Below, one piece after another: positions 47,195 through 59,158 of a DNA stretch of 64,000 bases. The notes below the pieces were generated by a model that did no database searches, had not been told where the DNA came from, and saw nothing but the letters and a program-made list of their open reading frames with translations. The stretch covers positions 25,482,001 to 25,546,000 of the forward strand of contig NC_081827.1 of the NCBI RefSeq assembly GCF_030867095.1. The letters run 5' to 3'. How positions within the stretch are numbered: position 1 is the stretch's first letter; each line of letters starts with the position of its first letter. This stretch comes from Alligator mississippiensis. Lineage: Eukaryota; Chordata; Crocodylia; Alligatoridae. A program made the position numbers and the translations under genes.

Positions 47195-48620
47195 GTGGCT
47201 GTAAGAGGGGTGGAGGGAGCTCTGGGTGCCGTGGTCCCACTGAGGCCCTTTGCTACTATGGTCCCCAGGGTCATCCAGGTGGACAGTTCTTCCAACTTCC
47301 TGGGCAACACCCCCCACTGGCACCCCATGGGGATCCTGCGTTGCAAGAGAGTCTGGCTTCCAGCTGAGGGGGTGGAGGCAGCTCAGCTGATGGTGGAAAA
47401 TATTACCATGCAGGACATGAAGAATCATGTGGAGGCCCTCACTAACTGCTTGTGGAGCTGGAAGCACCCTATTGAGACTGCTGATCTGAGGAGAGGAGGA
47501 GAGCACAGCAATTGGAGCAGCGTCTGAGGGAGAAGGTGGTTTAGCCCTCCTCATCAGACACACCAGCTCTCCTGAATGTGGCAGAGGTGAGTGAAGAGGA
47601 CGAGAAGGTGAAGAGAAGCTGCAGAGGAAGGTGCTTTGAAATACTACTTACCACTGGGAGGCACTGAGGTAAACTGAGGAGCCAGAGTCTTGTATATGTG
47701 GCAGCTTGGCTGTCTGAAGGATTCACCGCCGTCTTCCACAGACTCTTCCATGAGGTATATTATCAGGTCCCAGACTTTGCCGCCCCCCTGCACCTAGTTG
47801 GATTCTGCCTCTGGGCCTGGCTCTGTCAGCTGGGCAGCATGCAGCTGACGGGGCAAGAGCTTTCATGAGTATACATGTGTGGACAGGTCAGCCCCCCATG
47901 CTCTCCCTCGCTGGACATCTGCTTCAAGGTGGCTCCGGTTCCCAGGCATTCAGCATCTCAGCTGTGTATTTCTGACAGTTCCTCCCTGTCTCGCCCAAGT
48001 TGAAGCTTGACCTTGTGGTCTCTGCTTTCTCTCTGAATGAATTGCCCATGCTGATTGAGTGGATGGAGGCTATCCAGACACCATTGAGGAAGATGGACGA
48101 CTTGGTGTTGGTTGAGAATGGCACTAAGGAAGGGCACCAGATGCTTATGAAGGTATGAGGAGTTGTTCTGAATGGTGGGGACAAGGTGGTTCATGACCAC
48201 AAGAGGCTCATGTCTTTTCTCCAGGTCTTCACTGTCTGCCCTGTCCCCACCTCTCACCAGAGAAGTCTTTGCCCTGCAGTTACATGCAGGCCTATCAACC
48301 CCTTCCCTTCAATTGGAACCGGTAGCTGAAGAAGGAGACATTCTCCTTCTTGATCCCTATGCTGTGGGTCCAGGGATGCCAAAGAGCTCTGGCCTTGCAC
48401 AACCCAGCCAGTTCTGTGCTGTCCCTGCCAAATCTACTGCCAGCTGTGCTGTAGTGACGAGACTCTCCAGTACATAGTCAGCACCACATGCAAACATGGC
48501 AAGGACCTGTACCACTGTGCCTGGCTCAGCCACTGGGGACACTGGCTATCTGTTATGATTGCCTCAGAGGAGATGTCACTGGGAGATGATGGGAGTGCCC
48601 ACATGGAGGATCAAGACTGA
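47195..48620 (+). pseudogene. METTL17: METTL17 processed pseudogene
   Basis: METTL17 is a methyltransferase-like factor that acts on the mitochondrial small ribosomal subunit. Across shifting frames the segment follows that protein from N- to C-terminus: VPRVIQVDSSSNFL and HPMGILR (about 47258-47345), ALTNCLWSWKHPIE (47440-47480), TYHWEAL (47647-47667), a decayed SAM-binding stretch SASGPGSVSWA (about 47807), [17 protein letters not shown] (about 48020-48070), [17 protein letters not shown] (48105-48155), [14 protein letters not shown] (48283-48325), IYCQLCCSDETLQY (about 48431) and HGKDLYHCAWLSHWGHW, stop at 48618-48620. Exon-spanning regions are joined without introns, so this is a retrocopy. 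It has many stops and frameshifts. No poly(A) is seen; the segment after the stop is interrupted by a hAT element at 48853. The assignment rests on remembered family features. Confidence 0.8.
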
Positions 48621-48852
48621 GCTGGCTTTGTTGCACCAGATAGTCCCCTCCCCTGGATCGACTCCATGCCATGGTAGACTGCGGAGAATGCCGCAGTGCA
48701 GAGGAGCGTGGCCGCTGGCATTCTGTTTTCTACACATAACGTTCTTGCTTTCCCTGCCGGTCTGCCTTTCCCTGTTTCCTTTTGCTACCTCAGTCCGTCT
48801 GTCCCTTTTGTGTTCTGTCTATCCATACCCCAGTTTTCCTTTGGGTTACCAC

Positions 48853-50436
48853 CAGGGATCCAGGTTTTCCGTTTCCCTCAGAAAAATGGAAAAAACTGAG
48901 GATTTTCCCCTTTGTCCAAGAAAAATGCGAATTCTTCATTCTAATAGAGAAATGCATGGATTTTGCTCTTTTGCAAATAGCTTTCTGCAGGCTGGCAGAG
49001 TTGCAGCCTGCAAGGGGCTGGGGAGTGGGAGGAGGGCAGTCAGGCAGGGGGCATCATGTGCACGTACATGCATATGGCCACCAGGCAGTCTGGAGAGAGC
49101 TCTCTTGGGTAAGTCGGGGGGGGGGGGCAGTATTGGGCCCCCCATACAAAGGGAGGGATGGAGTTGGGCAGGGTTGGGACTGGGGCTGCTGCCCAGCTGG
49201 GTGGTGCGTGGGGCTTGGTACCCAAGGTCACAATGGGCAGCCACAGGGCTCCAGGCTGCTTATCTGGGGGATAGGGGTGGGGCCAGCTCCCTGCCACTGC
49301 GTCCACTCCTGGGGGGGCAGGGCAGGGAGGATCCATGCCCCCAGATCTGTGTGTGGGGTGGGGGTGGCCTGCCCACTCTGGGATCAGACTCCCTGCCCCA
49401 CTGCCATCCCCTGGGGCCTCCCCAGCCCAGCGGGTGGGATCCAGCATGGCAGGGCAGAGTGGGGCCTCATGAGGAAGTTCACTGCCACCACTGTGAGCCC
49501 CACGCTTCCCTGGCAATGTATCCCCTGCCTACGCAGCAGCTGTGGGGTTGGTGGTGTGGGATTGTGCCCCCACTGCTCCAGGGCTGGCAGGGGGTGTATT
49601 GCCAGGCCAGTGCGGGGCTCTTAGTGGTGGCAATGAGCTTCCTTGTATGGCCACACTTTGCTCTGCTCTGCTGTGCCAGGTCCTGCCTGTGGGGGTGCAG
49701 AGCCCCGGGGTAGGGCAGCAGGGCGGGGAGCCTGAGTCTTCAGCGAGCAGCCTGCACTCGCCCCTGGCTCACATACAGTTCTGGGGGCATGGGTTCCTCC
49801 TACCCCACAGGAGTGCATGCAGTGTCAGGGAGCACCCCGCCCTCTCCCACCTTGCTCTCACTCCCCACAGACTCCACTTTGGCCATGCTTTCCATGGGGA
49901 GGGGAGCCAGGCTTTCTGCTTGGGCTGCAGCAGCTGCTTCCTCCTGCGGGTGACAGCAGGGGGCAGGGGGCTGTGAGCCCAGGTCCTTCATTCCATAGCC
50001 CTGGCAGCTGGGGGCAACCTCCAGGGGGGCTGGTGGGGGACAGGGGGCTGGGGGGCTGTGGGGTGTAGTGCAGGGTACCAGCAGGGCTGGGGGAGTGTGG
50101 GTGGGGAGTGAGGGGCAGCAGCAGAACCAGGGGGCCAGAGGACCTGCATCCTGGCTAAGGATCAGATTTTTATCCATGATAAAAAGCCCAAAATCAAATA
50201 CCAAAATTCATAGGTACTTGGAATTTATTTTACTGTAGTGACTAAGGCACTGGTAGGCTTCCAGGTTGCTTTAAAATTGTAAATATATCAGTAAAACATT
50301 GTGTTCAATTAGTACCTCTATATATGGCAACATTTCATTTTAATTGCAGATTGTTGGGGCAGTTTAAACAGAGAATTTGCAATATTTTTATTGGAGAATT
50401 TGCAATTTTTTTAATCAGGGAAAACCAGGATCCCTG
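48853..50436. mobile_element. Fold-back hAT element
   Basis: The ends CAGGGATCCAGGTTTTCC and GGAAAACCAGGATCCCTG are almost perfect inverted repeats. They are flanked by GTTACCAC (48845-48852) and GTGACCAC (50437-50444), a 7-of-8 duplication. The outer 150-350 bp are AT-rich; the core is strongly GC-rich and folds back: about 49100-49529 pairs with 49586-50130 (for example CCTGGCAATGTATCCCCTGCC-type left DNA with its complement GGCAGGGGGTGTATTGCCAG), with a ~56-bp loop. No transposase; the 384-codon open frame overlapping it is a composition artefact. It landed just downstream of the METTL17 retrocopy. Confidence 0.85.
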
Positions 50437-50444
50437 GTGACCAC

Positions 50445-51114
50445 CTCCCACTCCCTTGTGCCATTCCTACCCTTGATGCTTATCATCCCTGTGATTTTCT
50501 TCCATTTGTCTCCCCCATTTTTTTATTCTCATGTGTTTCTCTCCTAATTTCTTTCAGTTGTGGGCCAGTATTGAATCTAATTCTCCCTGTGTCCCCACTG
50601 TCTTCATGCAGCTAGGAAAAGGGACCACTGATGGCTTGACTACAGCTGCAGGAGCAGAACGCCTGAGTTCCCTTTTTCACCAGGCAGATTTCTGCTCTTG
50701 GCTTGTGCTACGCTATCTAATAAACAGTTCAGTAGTGAGGATTTACCAGCTTCAGTGGAAATGCCTTCAAAGGATGACTCTGGTTTGGAGTGTCCTTGGG
50801 CTCTTCAGGCTCCTCAGTCACTACCTTTAAGCTGTTCCTTCTCCACGTACCTTACCTGCACCTCAGGGGCTGTGCTGCTCTCATTGCCATCCCTCTCCCC
50901 ACCCCGCTACCCAACTGTCTCCTGACTGTCATGGAACCGTCTCGTCCCCCACAACTGTCTCTTGGGTACAAATCAGGGTCTAGGCACACACAAGCTCCTA
51001 AACTTTTTAATCTGCCTACCAGATAGAAGCATACAAATCCACAGTGGAACAGAGCTCTAGTACCACAGCACATGATTAAAAACACATACAGACCAATTGA
51101 TATACATATTTATA
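50445..51114. other. Intronic DNA, no gene seen
   Basis: Pyrimidine-rich at first (50445-50560), possibly the continuation of sequence that lay downstream of the METTL17 retrocopy before the hAT insertion. Nothing else recognised. Confidence 0.35.
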
Positions 51115-51122
51115 TATATAAT

Positions 51123-51409
51123 TAGAGGTGCACCGATACATTGGTCCATATTGTATCAGCATCAATAAAAGGAAAATTAACATTATTGGCAATTAGTTTT
51201 GTTTGGCCTATGTGACCGATAATGTCGCCAATAAATGCCATGTGCATACACACAGCTGCAGCATGCATGTGGCCAGGAGTGTAGCCCGGCAACTTGGAGA
51301 GCAGCGTCCGGCTGGTCAGTCTGTTTGCGGGGATGAATATTGGCCAATATGGCTGGTCAGTAATCAGCCATCGATATCAGCCCCCAAAATCTTTATTAAT
51401 GCACCGCTA
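51123..51409. mobile_element. hAT element, short deletion form of the 45.5-kb family
   Basis: Ends TAGAGGTGCACCGATA and TTAATGCACCGCTA are inverted repeats, with perfect flanking copies of TATATAAT (51115-51122 and 51410-51417), although the region is AT-rich. Its reverse complement matches both outer arms of the element at 45464-46481 (GCCATATTGGCCA, then CTGCTCTCCAAGTTGCCGGG, then AATGTTAATTTTCCTTTTAT) but lacks the GC-rich palindromic core. At 287 bp it is a MITE-sized relative. Confidence 0.85.
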
Positions 51410-51545
51410 TATATAATATATATCAATATTATATATAATATATTTTTGTATTTATATACAGATATCTATATCTATATCTAGATATGGATAGTTCTAGATG
51501 TATCTATCTATCTGGCCTATCTATCTGTATGCATGTATGTCTGTA
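51410..51545. repeat. TA and ATCT microsatellite
   Basis: TATATAAT-rich DNA passes into ATATCTAT, then TCTATCTATCTGGCCTATCT and GTATGTCTGTATG. Confidence 0.9.
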
Positions 51546-53377
51546 TGTTAGAAACAGAAACAAATCCCGTGCTCTGTTTAGGACAAGGTGTTTCAGGCTC
51601 TGTCTTCTCTGGGGAATTAATTTACCTCAGCCTAACTACTACATTTTTCAGTATTAATGTCCCTGAACACTACACAATGGACCTTCACTAGGAAGGCTTA
51701 TAGTGTAACTTTCCAAAGAGTGAATTCCAGCTTTTTAGATTAATTCCCTGAGACAGAGATTATGGTCTAGATCTTTCAGCAAAACAAGAATTCATCATTC
51801 TTATTGCTTTATTTTTCCTCTAAAGAAAATTAATTATTACTTGGCTGCTGGTTCTTAATATTTCTCCTTCAGATTACTAGGTAAAAATATGTTGTAAAGT
51901 TAGTCAAAAAATGGCATTCACTGGTAAGTATGAATATAACACCACAATAATATGATTTCTCAAATTTGGTAGCTAAAAGTCCGCCCTCACAGGCCTTTCT
52001 TTCTCTGTATTGGGGGTGGGGGGGAGGGCTCTAGTTTTTAAATGGAAGAGAGTTCTAAGCAAGTCTTTTTCACTAAGAGAAATCTGTTGTTTAGTGCTGG
52101 ATGGACTTACTTTGCAAGACTTTGCTGGGTGAATACACCTTGGCTAGTGTCCCCAGCTTCTGGGCTATGTTAAACAAGACCTGGATGATGGTTATCTTGA
52201 GGAAGACCAGATTTCCTACTTGATAACATCTTATTTGGCAAGCCCTCTTTTCCAAAGCCACCTTTTATTGCTTGTTCTAGAAATAGTAGCTACCTGCAGA
52301 GCAATGTTACAGTAGGGAGTCTCCTTCCCAGAAGGCAAGATTTTTTACAAAGTTTACACTCCCTTTTCGGTGTCTGAATATGAGCTGACTTCATGGAAGT
52401 TTGGTCATTAGTGACTTTTTGACTTCCAGGTGCCATGTCCTGCCTTCTCAAATTCCTCTTAACAGCAGTCCAAACTGCTACTGGCTTGCCAATCATGAGT
52501 GTTTGAATTTAAGATGCAAGAAATTTCTATTAAAAACAGATTCTTTAAGAAGTGCAAGGTCAATTGCTAGATCACCAGAATTCTTTTCAAGCTAATATCC
52601 AGAAGCTGGAACATCACCAGTTGTCAGGCAGATGTCCTTGTAGTCTCATCAGCTTTCAGAACCAATTTATGAGGAACAGCAAGACTAGATGACTGCTCTT
52701 CTTTATTCTATTTCAGTCTACCCTGTTTCTTTTATCATGCTCATTACTCCACTTTGAGTACATTCTAGAGTTAAAAATAAAGAAAGTGACCAACATCTGT
52801 CAGTCTGTCAAGTGGAGCTCCTTATTTTTCCTCCTACTCTTCCTCTCCATTCTCGCCTTGCCTTCTGACAGAAAAAAAGCCATTATGTTGCTTCATTCCT
52901 TGGGAAACAGTATAATGGTGTCACAGGCAACAACTGCTGCATTAAGATGCATTATAGCTGCTTTTCTCACCTGCAATTCCCATCTAAACTGTGATGTTTC
53001 ATTCTCTTCAAAATTAATCTTTATTGAAGATAAAAATACTGTTGATTGTATAAGACTAAAAGGAGATAGAAAAAGAATCTTTAAAATCTGGTTTGAAAAA
53101 TAAAGCTTCAGAATTTGTAAGCAATTTGTAAGCAAATCCTACAAAAAAATCTTTGGCATGAGATTGCTATGCACGTTTCCTTAGGAAGAAGGTGGCCCTT
53201 GTTATCTTTGAGTTAGTATCCATAGCAGCCTGACATTACAAAATAATTACGTTATCTTACTAAATGGCAGAACTAAGAGGTAACTAATCCTTTCAACTTG
53301 CTGACATTCAGTTTTACCATTGGCCCTGATTTTGTGTGAATAGGTTTGTATTGCATATACTGTACAATGCAGAAGAC
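51546..53377. other. Intronic DNA, no gene seen
   Basis: AT-rich, mostly single-copy-looking. The 105-codon frame at 52786-53103 shows no family similarity that I recognise and is not called. Confidence 0.4.
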
Positions 53378-53385
53378 ACAGGTGC

Positions 53386-54239
53386 TAGGGCTGTGTGAAA
53401 CAGCACCATTTTGTTTCAACTTCTGTTTCGAAGGGACAGCGTTTCGTTTCAGTGTTTTCTTTTGTTTCGAAGGTGTTTCACTGTTTCGACACATTTTGAC
53501 GTTTTGCCCATAGGCTATAATGGGGAATCATGAAAATGTCTATAATTTTGTCATTTCCAGCCTGATTTGGATGAAAATTGCAGGGATGGTAGCGCCTTCA
53601 GAGGGCATGAAGCGTGCCAAGTCTCAAGGAGATGGGTGCAGAGGTTACTGGAAAACTGTACCTCAAACAGTTGAAAGGAAAACTCATATCACTTGCCAGC
53701 AGTGGTAGCCTCCTGCATGCAGATCTGGGGCCTGCACCACTGGGAGGGCTGTGGGGCTGTGGTGGACTCCTCCTGGGGGTGCAGGCCTCTGGATCTGTGA
53801 GTGGGATGACAGGCGGCGGCTGCTGCCGCCTGGGGCCAGCAGCAGCAACAGCCTTCCTGGTGATGGGTGCGGGCTGTGCCCAGCACCGGTCCCAGGTGGC
53901 AGTGGCAGCCTCCTGTCATCCCGCACGCAGATCTGGGGGCCCGCACCCCCAGGAGGGCTCCAGGGCTATGCTGGACTCCTCTCAGAGGGTGAGGGGCCCC
54001 GGATCTGTGTGGAGGATGACAGCAGGTTGCCACTGCCAGCTGGGACTGGTGCTGAAGCCAAGCAAGCCCAGCTTCGAAACTAGAAACATTTTGATAGTTC
54101 CAAAACATTTTGAGTGCCCTTGTTTTGTTTTGAAGCTGTTTTGAAGCCTTTTGTTTCATTTCGATTTCGCTGTTTCAAGCTCAGAACGTGTCAAAACAGC
54201 TTCAAAACGAAACACTCGGCAAAATTTTGCACAGCCCTA
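53386..54239. mobile_element. Fold-back hAT element with internal duplication
   Basis: It starts TAGGGCTGTGTGAAAC and ends GCACAGCCCTA; the outer 10 bases are perfect inverted repeats. Flanks ACAGGTGC (53378-53385) and ACAGGTAC (54240-54247) match at 7 of 8 positions. The outer parts are built of TTTCGAAG/GTTTCG-like words; the GC-rich core has a direct duplication of period ~208 bp (GCAGATCTGG at 53719 and 53927) and an inverted pair (GTGGGATGACAGGCGG near 53800 against CCTCCTGTCATCCCGC near 53910). No transposase. Confidence 0.85.
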
Positions 54240-54247
54240 ACAGGTAC

Positions 54248-55760
54248 CTGACCCTGCCATCCTTGCTCAGGCAAAATTTAAGGTTTACCTGAGTAAGGAC
54301 TGCAGCACTGAGTTTCAGGTAGGTGGTTTTTTATTATTATTTTTTATTTATTATTATTCTGTGGGGTGTTTGAGAGATAATGGAACTCTTTTACAAGGGT
54401 AGGAAGGTAGTTAATGGATAAAACAACTTGAGAGCAAAAAGAAGGCACATACTGAATCAGAAATTAAATGGACTCCAAATTTCTTATCTTTAAAATTTCA
54501 AATACACAATGTACAGCCATGAAGCTGGGGTGCCAATTATGTATAAGCACTAGAGAGAATTTTCTCATGTTTTATATGTCCAATGTGAGATCCTAGTGCT
54601 ATTGAAATTGGTGGAAAAAGTGTCATTAACTTACATGGGGCTACAATATCCTCCTGGTATTTAAAATAGGTAAATTCCAACAACATTTACTGATTCTTAA
54701 ATTTGTGGGAACTTTAAAGAGTTGCACAAAAGTTGCAGTAGAGGTAAATTTGGTTGGTTTAGGTGTATGTTTCCATACCTTAATGCACTGCATTTCTGTT
54801 GAGTTTAATCTTACCTCTGTATTGGGTTTATAATGCTTAGTTTGGGAATAATCGTGGTGTTCCTACTTTATCCTAAATTGCTGATGTGCATTGTCTTAGC
54901 TCCATCTTAACATTTTTTTTTGTCTGGGATTAAAATAAAGCCAGCACCTTCAAGCCATGAATCTGTGGAGTTTGTAAAGAAATTTGAATTGGTTGATACT
55001 TCATGGAGATTACTGGGTATTTGTATGAAGAATTGCTAACAGAAGCTGTCACAATTTATTGTTTCCAATTATCATAGTTGTAACAAGTCAAGTACTAATT
55101 GGTAAAGTAAATGTCTCAGTTGTCTACTGCGTTTTAGTGATATTTCTTGGACAAGAACAGATGTGGAAAGTAATGCATGCAGAACATCACAATTTTCTTG
55201 AAATTTTTAATATTTTATGTGAAATTTATGTACATTTTATTTATGTTCCTTAGTGCCTTGTTGTTTAATTCTGTGTGTTTGGGAGAAATTCTGGTAAATT
55301 ATTCATTTATTTATTAATATAGGACTTTATAGAGTGGGAACAGATATTATAAGTAAGTGGATTATATTGTGGTCTTTCAGTTCTTTACAGAGTATGTTTA
55401 GTGCTGGAAATGCCTGATCTCCAGAGCCTGCTGGAGTCAATGTAAAGATGCCCATTTTATTTCAGTAGTCTTTGGATGACACTCCAATTCTGTTCAGCAA
55501 TGTGCCTAAAAAAAGTCCACTGAAGTCAAACTTAAGCTTAAGTGCTTGCTGAATAGAGGCTCAGGAAGGTGTCCTCTCAAATTTCAGAAGGATGCAAATG
55601 ATCTGGTTTATCTTTGCTCACCAGTAGCTTTTTCACCATTTCAGCAAATAACAACTATGGGGGTAGCAGATCTGTTCCAAACAACAATTGAAAAAGAAGG
55701 TTCATTTCTTAGGGTCCCAGTTCAGGAATACTCAGTAACTCTGTTCATATAAATACTCCC
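54248..55760. other. Intronic DNA, TTA-rich microsatellite near 54330
   Basis: AT-rich. A TTATTATT-rich tract lies at about 54327-54358. No gene recognised. Confidence 0.45.
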
Positions 55761-56092
55761 ATTGGTATCCATACCATACAATATTATAGTAGCTATTAAT
55801 TCCCATATTGTATGACATTTTATCGAAATCTCACTATGTGGTTGTAATGCACTACATCCTGCTGTATCACCAAATGAAATACAGCATGACTCCACAGTTA
55901 ATACAATAGGAGAAAATTCATCTTTATGATGTAAATGTAAAGCCATCATTGCACAATCAATTTTACATGCTTTAACAGGCTGCACTGCATAGAAGTTCAT
56001 TTGGTATGTAACTCGTTGCTAGTGTGTAGCCAAATTAGGATATAATGACGTACAATATGGTGGGAGTTAATAGATACTATAGTACTATGGGT
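55761..56092. mobile_element. AT-rich inverted-repeat element
   Basis: The segment CTATTAATTCCCATATTGTA (about 55794) and nearby blocks reappear in inverted form at 56040-56092 (ACGTACAATATGG, GGGAGTTAATAGATACTATAG). This gives two arms of about 60-70 bp with indels, separated by ~200 bp. It is probably a MITE; flanking duplications were not resolved. Confidence 0.5.
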
Positions 56093-56742
56093 TACAATAA
56101 AAGTGTAGCATTAGTAAAATGATTTGATTAGTCTGTAGCCAATACACCAGATCCTTACATGCAGTAAAATGCACAGATAGGTATTATGTAACAAAGTCTG
56201 TTGTAGGAACTGCACTCTGCAGCAAATTACAGAGGGAGGCCACAGTGTAAAACTGAGTACAGTATCACTCTTTAGAGAGTACAATGACATGCAAGTCTGG
56301 AAGCATAGTATCAGGTATGTCACTAAACTAAAGTCTAGTAAAAGATAATTGCCACCTATCCCTGTTGGTTAGAAAGGAAAGCATGCAAATTAACATCTAT
56401 CCAATGCCCATTTAAAAGTTGACCCTTGATTAATGACAGAGCAAGTGGCTTGTTACTGATTTACTAATTTCTCTTGTACACTTCACCTCATTTAGAAACA
56501 AAACAAAGCAGACAAACAACCCTCCCCAGCTATAGCCTCCTAGCTTTGCAAGTCTCTAAAATTACAAGAAAACATGTTTCTTTCACTGTTCCCCTTCTCT
56601 TCTGCCGTCCCCTCCCCTTCCATTGCATTTTGTGCTTTCTACTGAGTAGAGTGCCTATCTGAATGGTAAACTCTGTGGGACAGAAGTTATATTTTATTTT
56701 ATGTTTCAATAGAACTGAGAACAACTGAGCCCTGATTCTAAG
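56093..56742. other. Intronic DNA, no gene seen
   Basis: AT-rich; nothing recognised. Confidence 0.4.
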
Positions 56743-57240
56743 GCTAAGTACAGACAGTCAGAAAACCTGAGGCTGAATTGATTCAATCGTCGCAGGTTAG
56801 TTTAAGCTATGCAGATTGAACCAATAAGCAAATGAACAGACATTCATTTTTGATTCCAGAAATACAGCCACATGCCTGCAATGGCTCAGGCCAGAAGCGG
56901 GGGGTGCTAGAGCTGGAGCAGACAGCTGGACCAAGGCAAGCTCAACCATTCTGTGAGGCGGGGCTTGTAGGAGAGGTGCAAGGCATCCTGGATTGTTGGG
57001 TGACTGTGAGTAACTTGAAGCTGGAGGGGATCTGGGACAGAAGTTCAATACCGATTTAACTTCAGTCAGTTAAGTCTGATACTACATCCATCCAGGTTTA
57101 TCTTAAACCAGTTTTAGGCATTTTGAAAGGGGTTTATGGGCACTGAACTTCTGTTGTGTTGCAGATTTGAACTGGTTTCTGATCACTTATACTAGTTTAT
57201 GTGTAATTTCTGTCCCTAGCCTGTCTGTGGCCCCTAGCCT
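56743..57240 (-). mobile_element. Repeat family A, copy with both inverted ends
   Basis: The left end AGGCTAAGTACAGACAG is the imperfect inverted counterpart of the right end CTGTCCCTAGCCT. Its right part (57060-57240) is the inverse of 63163-63315 and of 1626-1850. It is the best guide to the full-length element (~0.5 kb). The middle (56880-57050) is richer in GC. Target duplication not found. Confidence 0.65.
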
Positions 57241-57339
57241 CTACTGCAGTGCACATTATGGTAATAATATTTAATGATCAAGAATTATATTTTACTGGTG
57301 TCTAAATGGCCATTTTCATGAAGTTACCTGATTGTGCAT

Positions 57340-57480
57340 ATGAATGTAGGTCTGCCATCTGATGCGGGAAAAGCAATCTTGCCTCTCTGCCACAGTGTCC
57401 CTGTATGCAACGTGAGAATAATGATACATCCTTTTAAAAGTACTACATAGGTGTCAGGGATTATTGTTAGTATTAAAAGA
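57340..57480 (+). repeat. MIR-like CORE-SINE
   Basis: AGGTCTGCCATCTGATGCG, CCTCTCTGCCACAGTGTCC, GTGAGAATAATGATACATCC and ACATAGGTGTCAGGGATTA follow the MIR order. Confidence 0.6.
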
Positions 57481-59158
57481 ATGTAAAGGTTTTTCAGACA
57501 GATTACTGGTCATGTTTAAGAGGATACATTCCAGACACTTATACAAATTTTGAACCTCTTAGACAACATTTGACAAAATAACATACAACTTTAGAACATT
57601 AAATGCATAAGGACTCACTGTGATATGTGTGGTTAAATGTTGATTTTTTTACAGTGGCCACCAAGGGGTGTTAAGCAAGGAGGCACTGGATGTCTACCAG
57701 AATCCAGCCAAAGCATCGTTTCATCAGAAGTTAAGCTGATTACTAAATAGCACAAGGGAGATCTATTGATTTAATATACCATATTTTCTTTCATGCAGTA
57801 TGCCTCCAAATAAGATATGCACCTTGTTTCTAAAAAGCAGAATGAAGGGAAAAAAAAGATGTTTCCTTGAAAATACTGGTAAGTATTAATAACTAATTAA
57901 CAGCTTTTGCACCACGAGCCTCTGTAGGGGAAAAGAGAAAGTGTCCGCAGCTAGCAGCTAGGGAACCTTTTTACTTTGTTCCCCCCACACCGCCCCCAGC
58001 ACAGGCAGAAACTACTATTACCATATTTCCTTATTTATAATACACACCCAAATTTCCAGCAGCTAAATTTTGAAAAAAGGTTTGTGCTGTACACAAGAAA
58101 ATGTGGTATTTTAGTTGCATCTTAAAGTCTCCTAATTAAGTTTGTTATATAATAAGATCCACTAAGGTGAAGGGAAAAGCAGAGGAACTATCCCAGTCTG
58201 AATAAGATTGGTCCTATTGTTCTTGCCACAGCAATCAGTGTAACCAGTGAGAAACTATAATTTTCTTGAATGGGAGAAAACAAACATATTTATGACTGTA
58301 CATCATAATGGGCACCATCTGTAGTATGATAAATAAGGGCACACATATATAAACATACTGGGTTCTTAGTTAAGACAACATATTCTATATGTTTATTTCT
58401 GCATTAATGAGGGACTCGGTTCTGTTGTGATATCTGTCACAGTGCAGGCATGGCATTTCAGTATCAAATTTTGAGAGCAAAAGTCATGGACATTATTTAA
58501 GGCTTTCACTCTGTACGTGAAGTATGTTTCTGATGTCACAAAGTTGGTCTCGGTAGGCTTTTTTCCATTGATAATAGGACTTGAATGACCTGATGACACT
58601 CCAAGGTTCAGTGTTCATCAAGATTACATAGCCGGAAACATCAATTTAGCAACTCAAGTAATGTGGCCATGATCCTCAGCGCGACAGGCTCAAGGAGGAG
58701 TGCCATGAAATGTTGAAAAGTGATTGATGGCTCCAAGAAGTTTAGACTAGCAGTTGGCAACCTGGACCTGAATGAGCCAGCTTGGGTGGGCACTAGGACC
58801 CATCTGACACTGCTTGTCCCTGCTGCAGGATGGAGAAAGTTCCTGCTGTCTCTGCTTTTCCCTGCCATGGATCAGAGAAGCCCCCACTGGTAAACATTGC
58901 CAAAGCCCACATCTGTGAGCCAAATTCAATGGCTCCACTAGCCCATAAGCCACAAGTTGCCAACCTCTGCTTTAGACCATTTACTTTGTCACACGGGTAC
59001 TCTGCAGATAGTTGTACCCTTTTTTTGGTTTTGTTTATTTTCTTACAAAAACTGTCATACCTGCAGCATATCCAGATATATATCACATGGCTCACTTACT
59101 CTTCATACCAGTGAGAAGCAGGACAGTAATCCTCTAAATCTAAACAAATAACTGGTTC
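57481..59158. other. Intronic DNA, no gene seen
   Basis: AT-rich with no recognised gene; 58750-58980 contains a decayed GC-richer stretch with CCACAAGTTGCCAACCTCTGC, like the outer end of a CAGGGGTTGGCAACC-type hAT element. Confidence 0.4.

Noticed and set aside
48559-49713. 384-codon open frame
   Set aside because: It starts in DNA downstream of the METTL17 retrocopy and runs into the GC-rich half of a hAT element. It has no recognisable domain, and similar open frames occur on the opposite strand.
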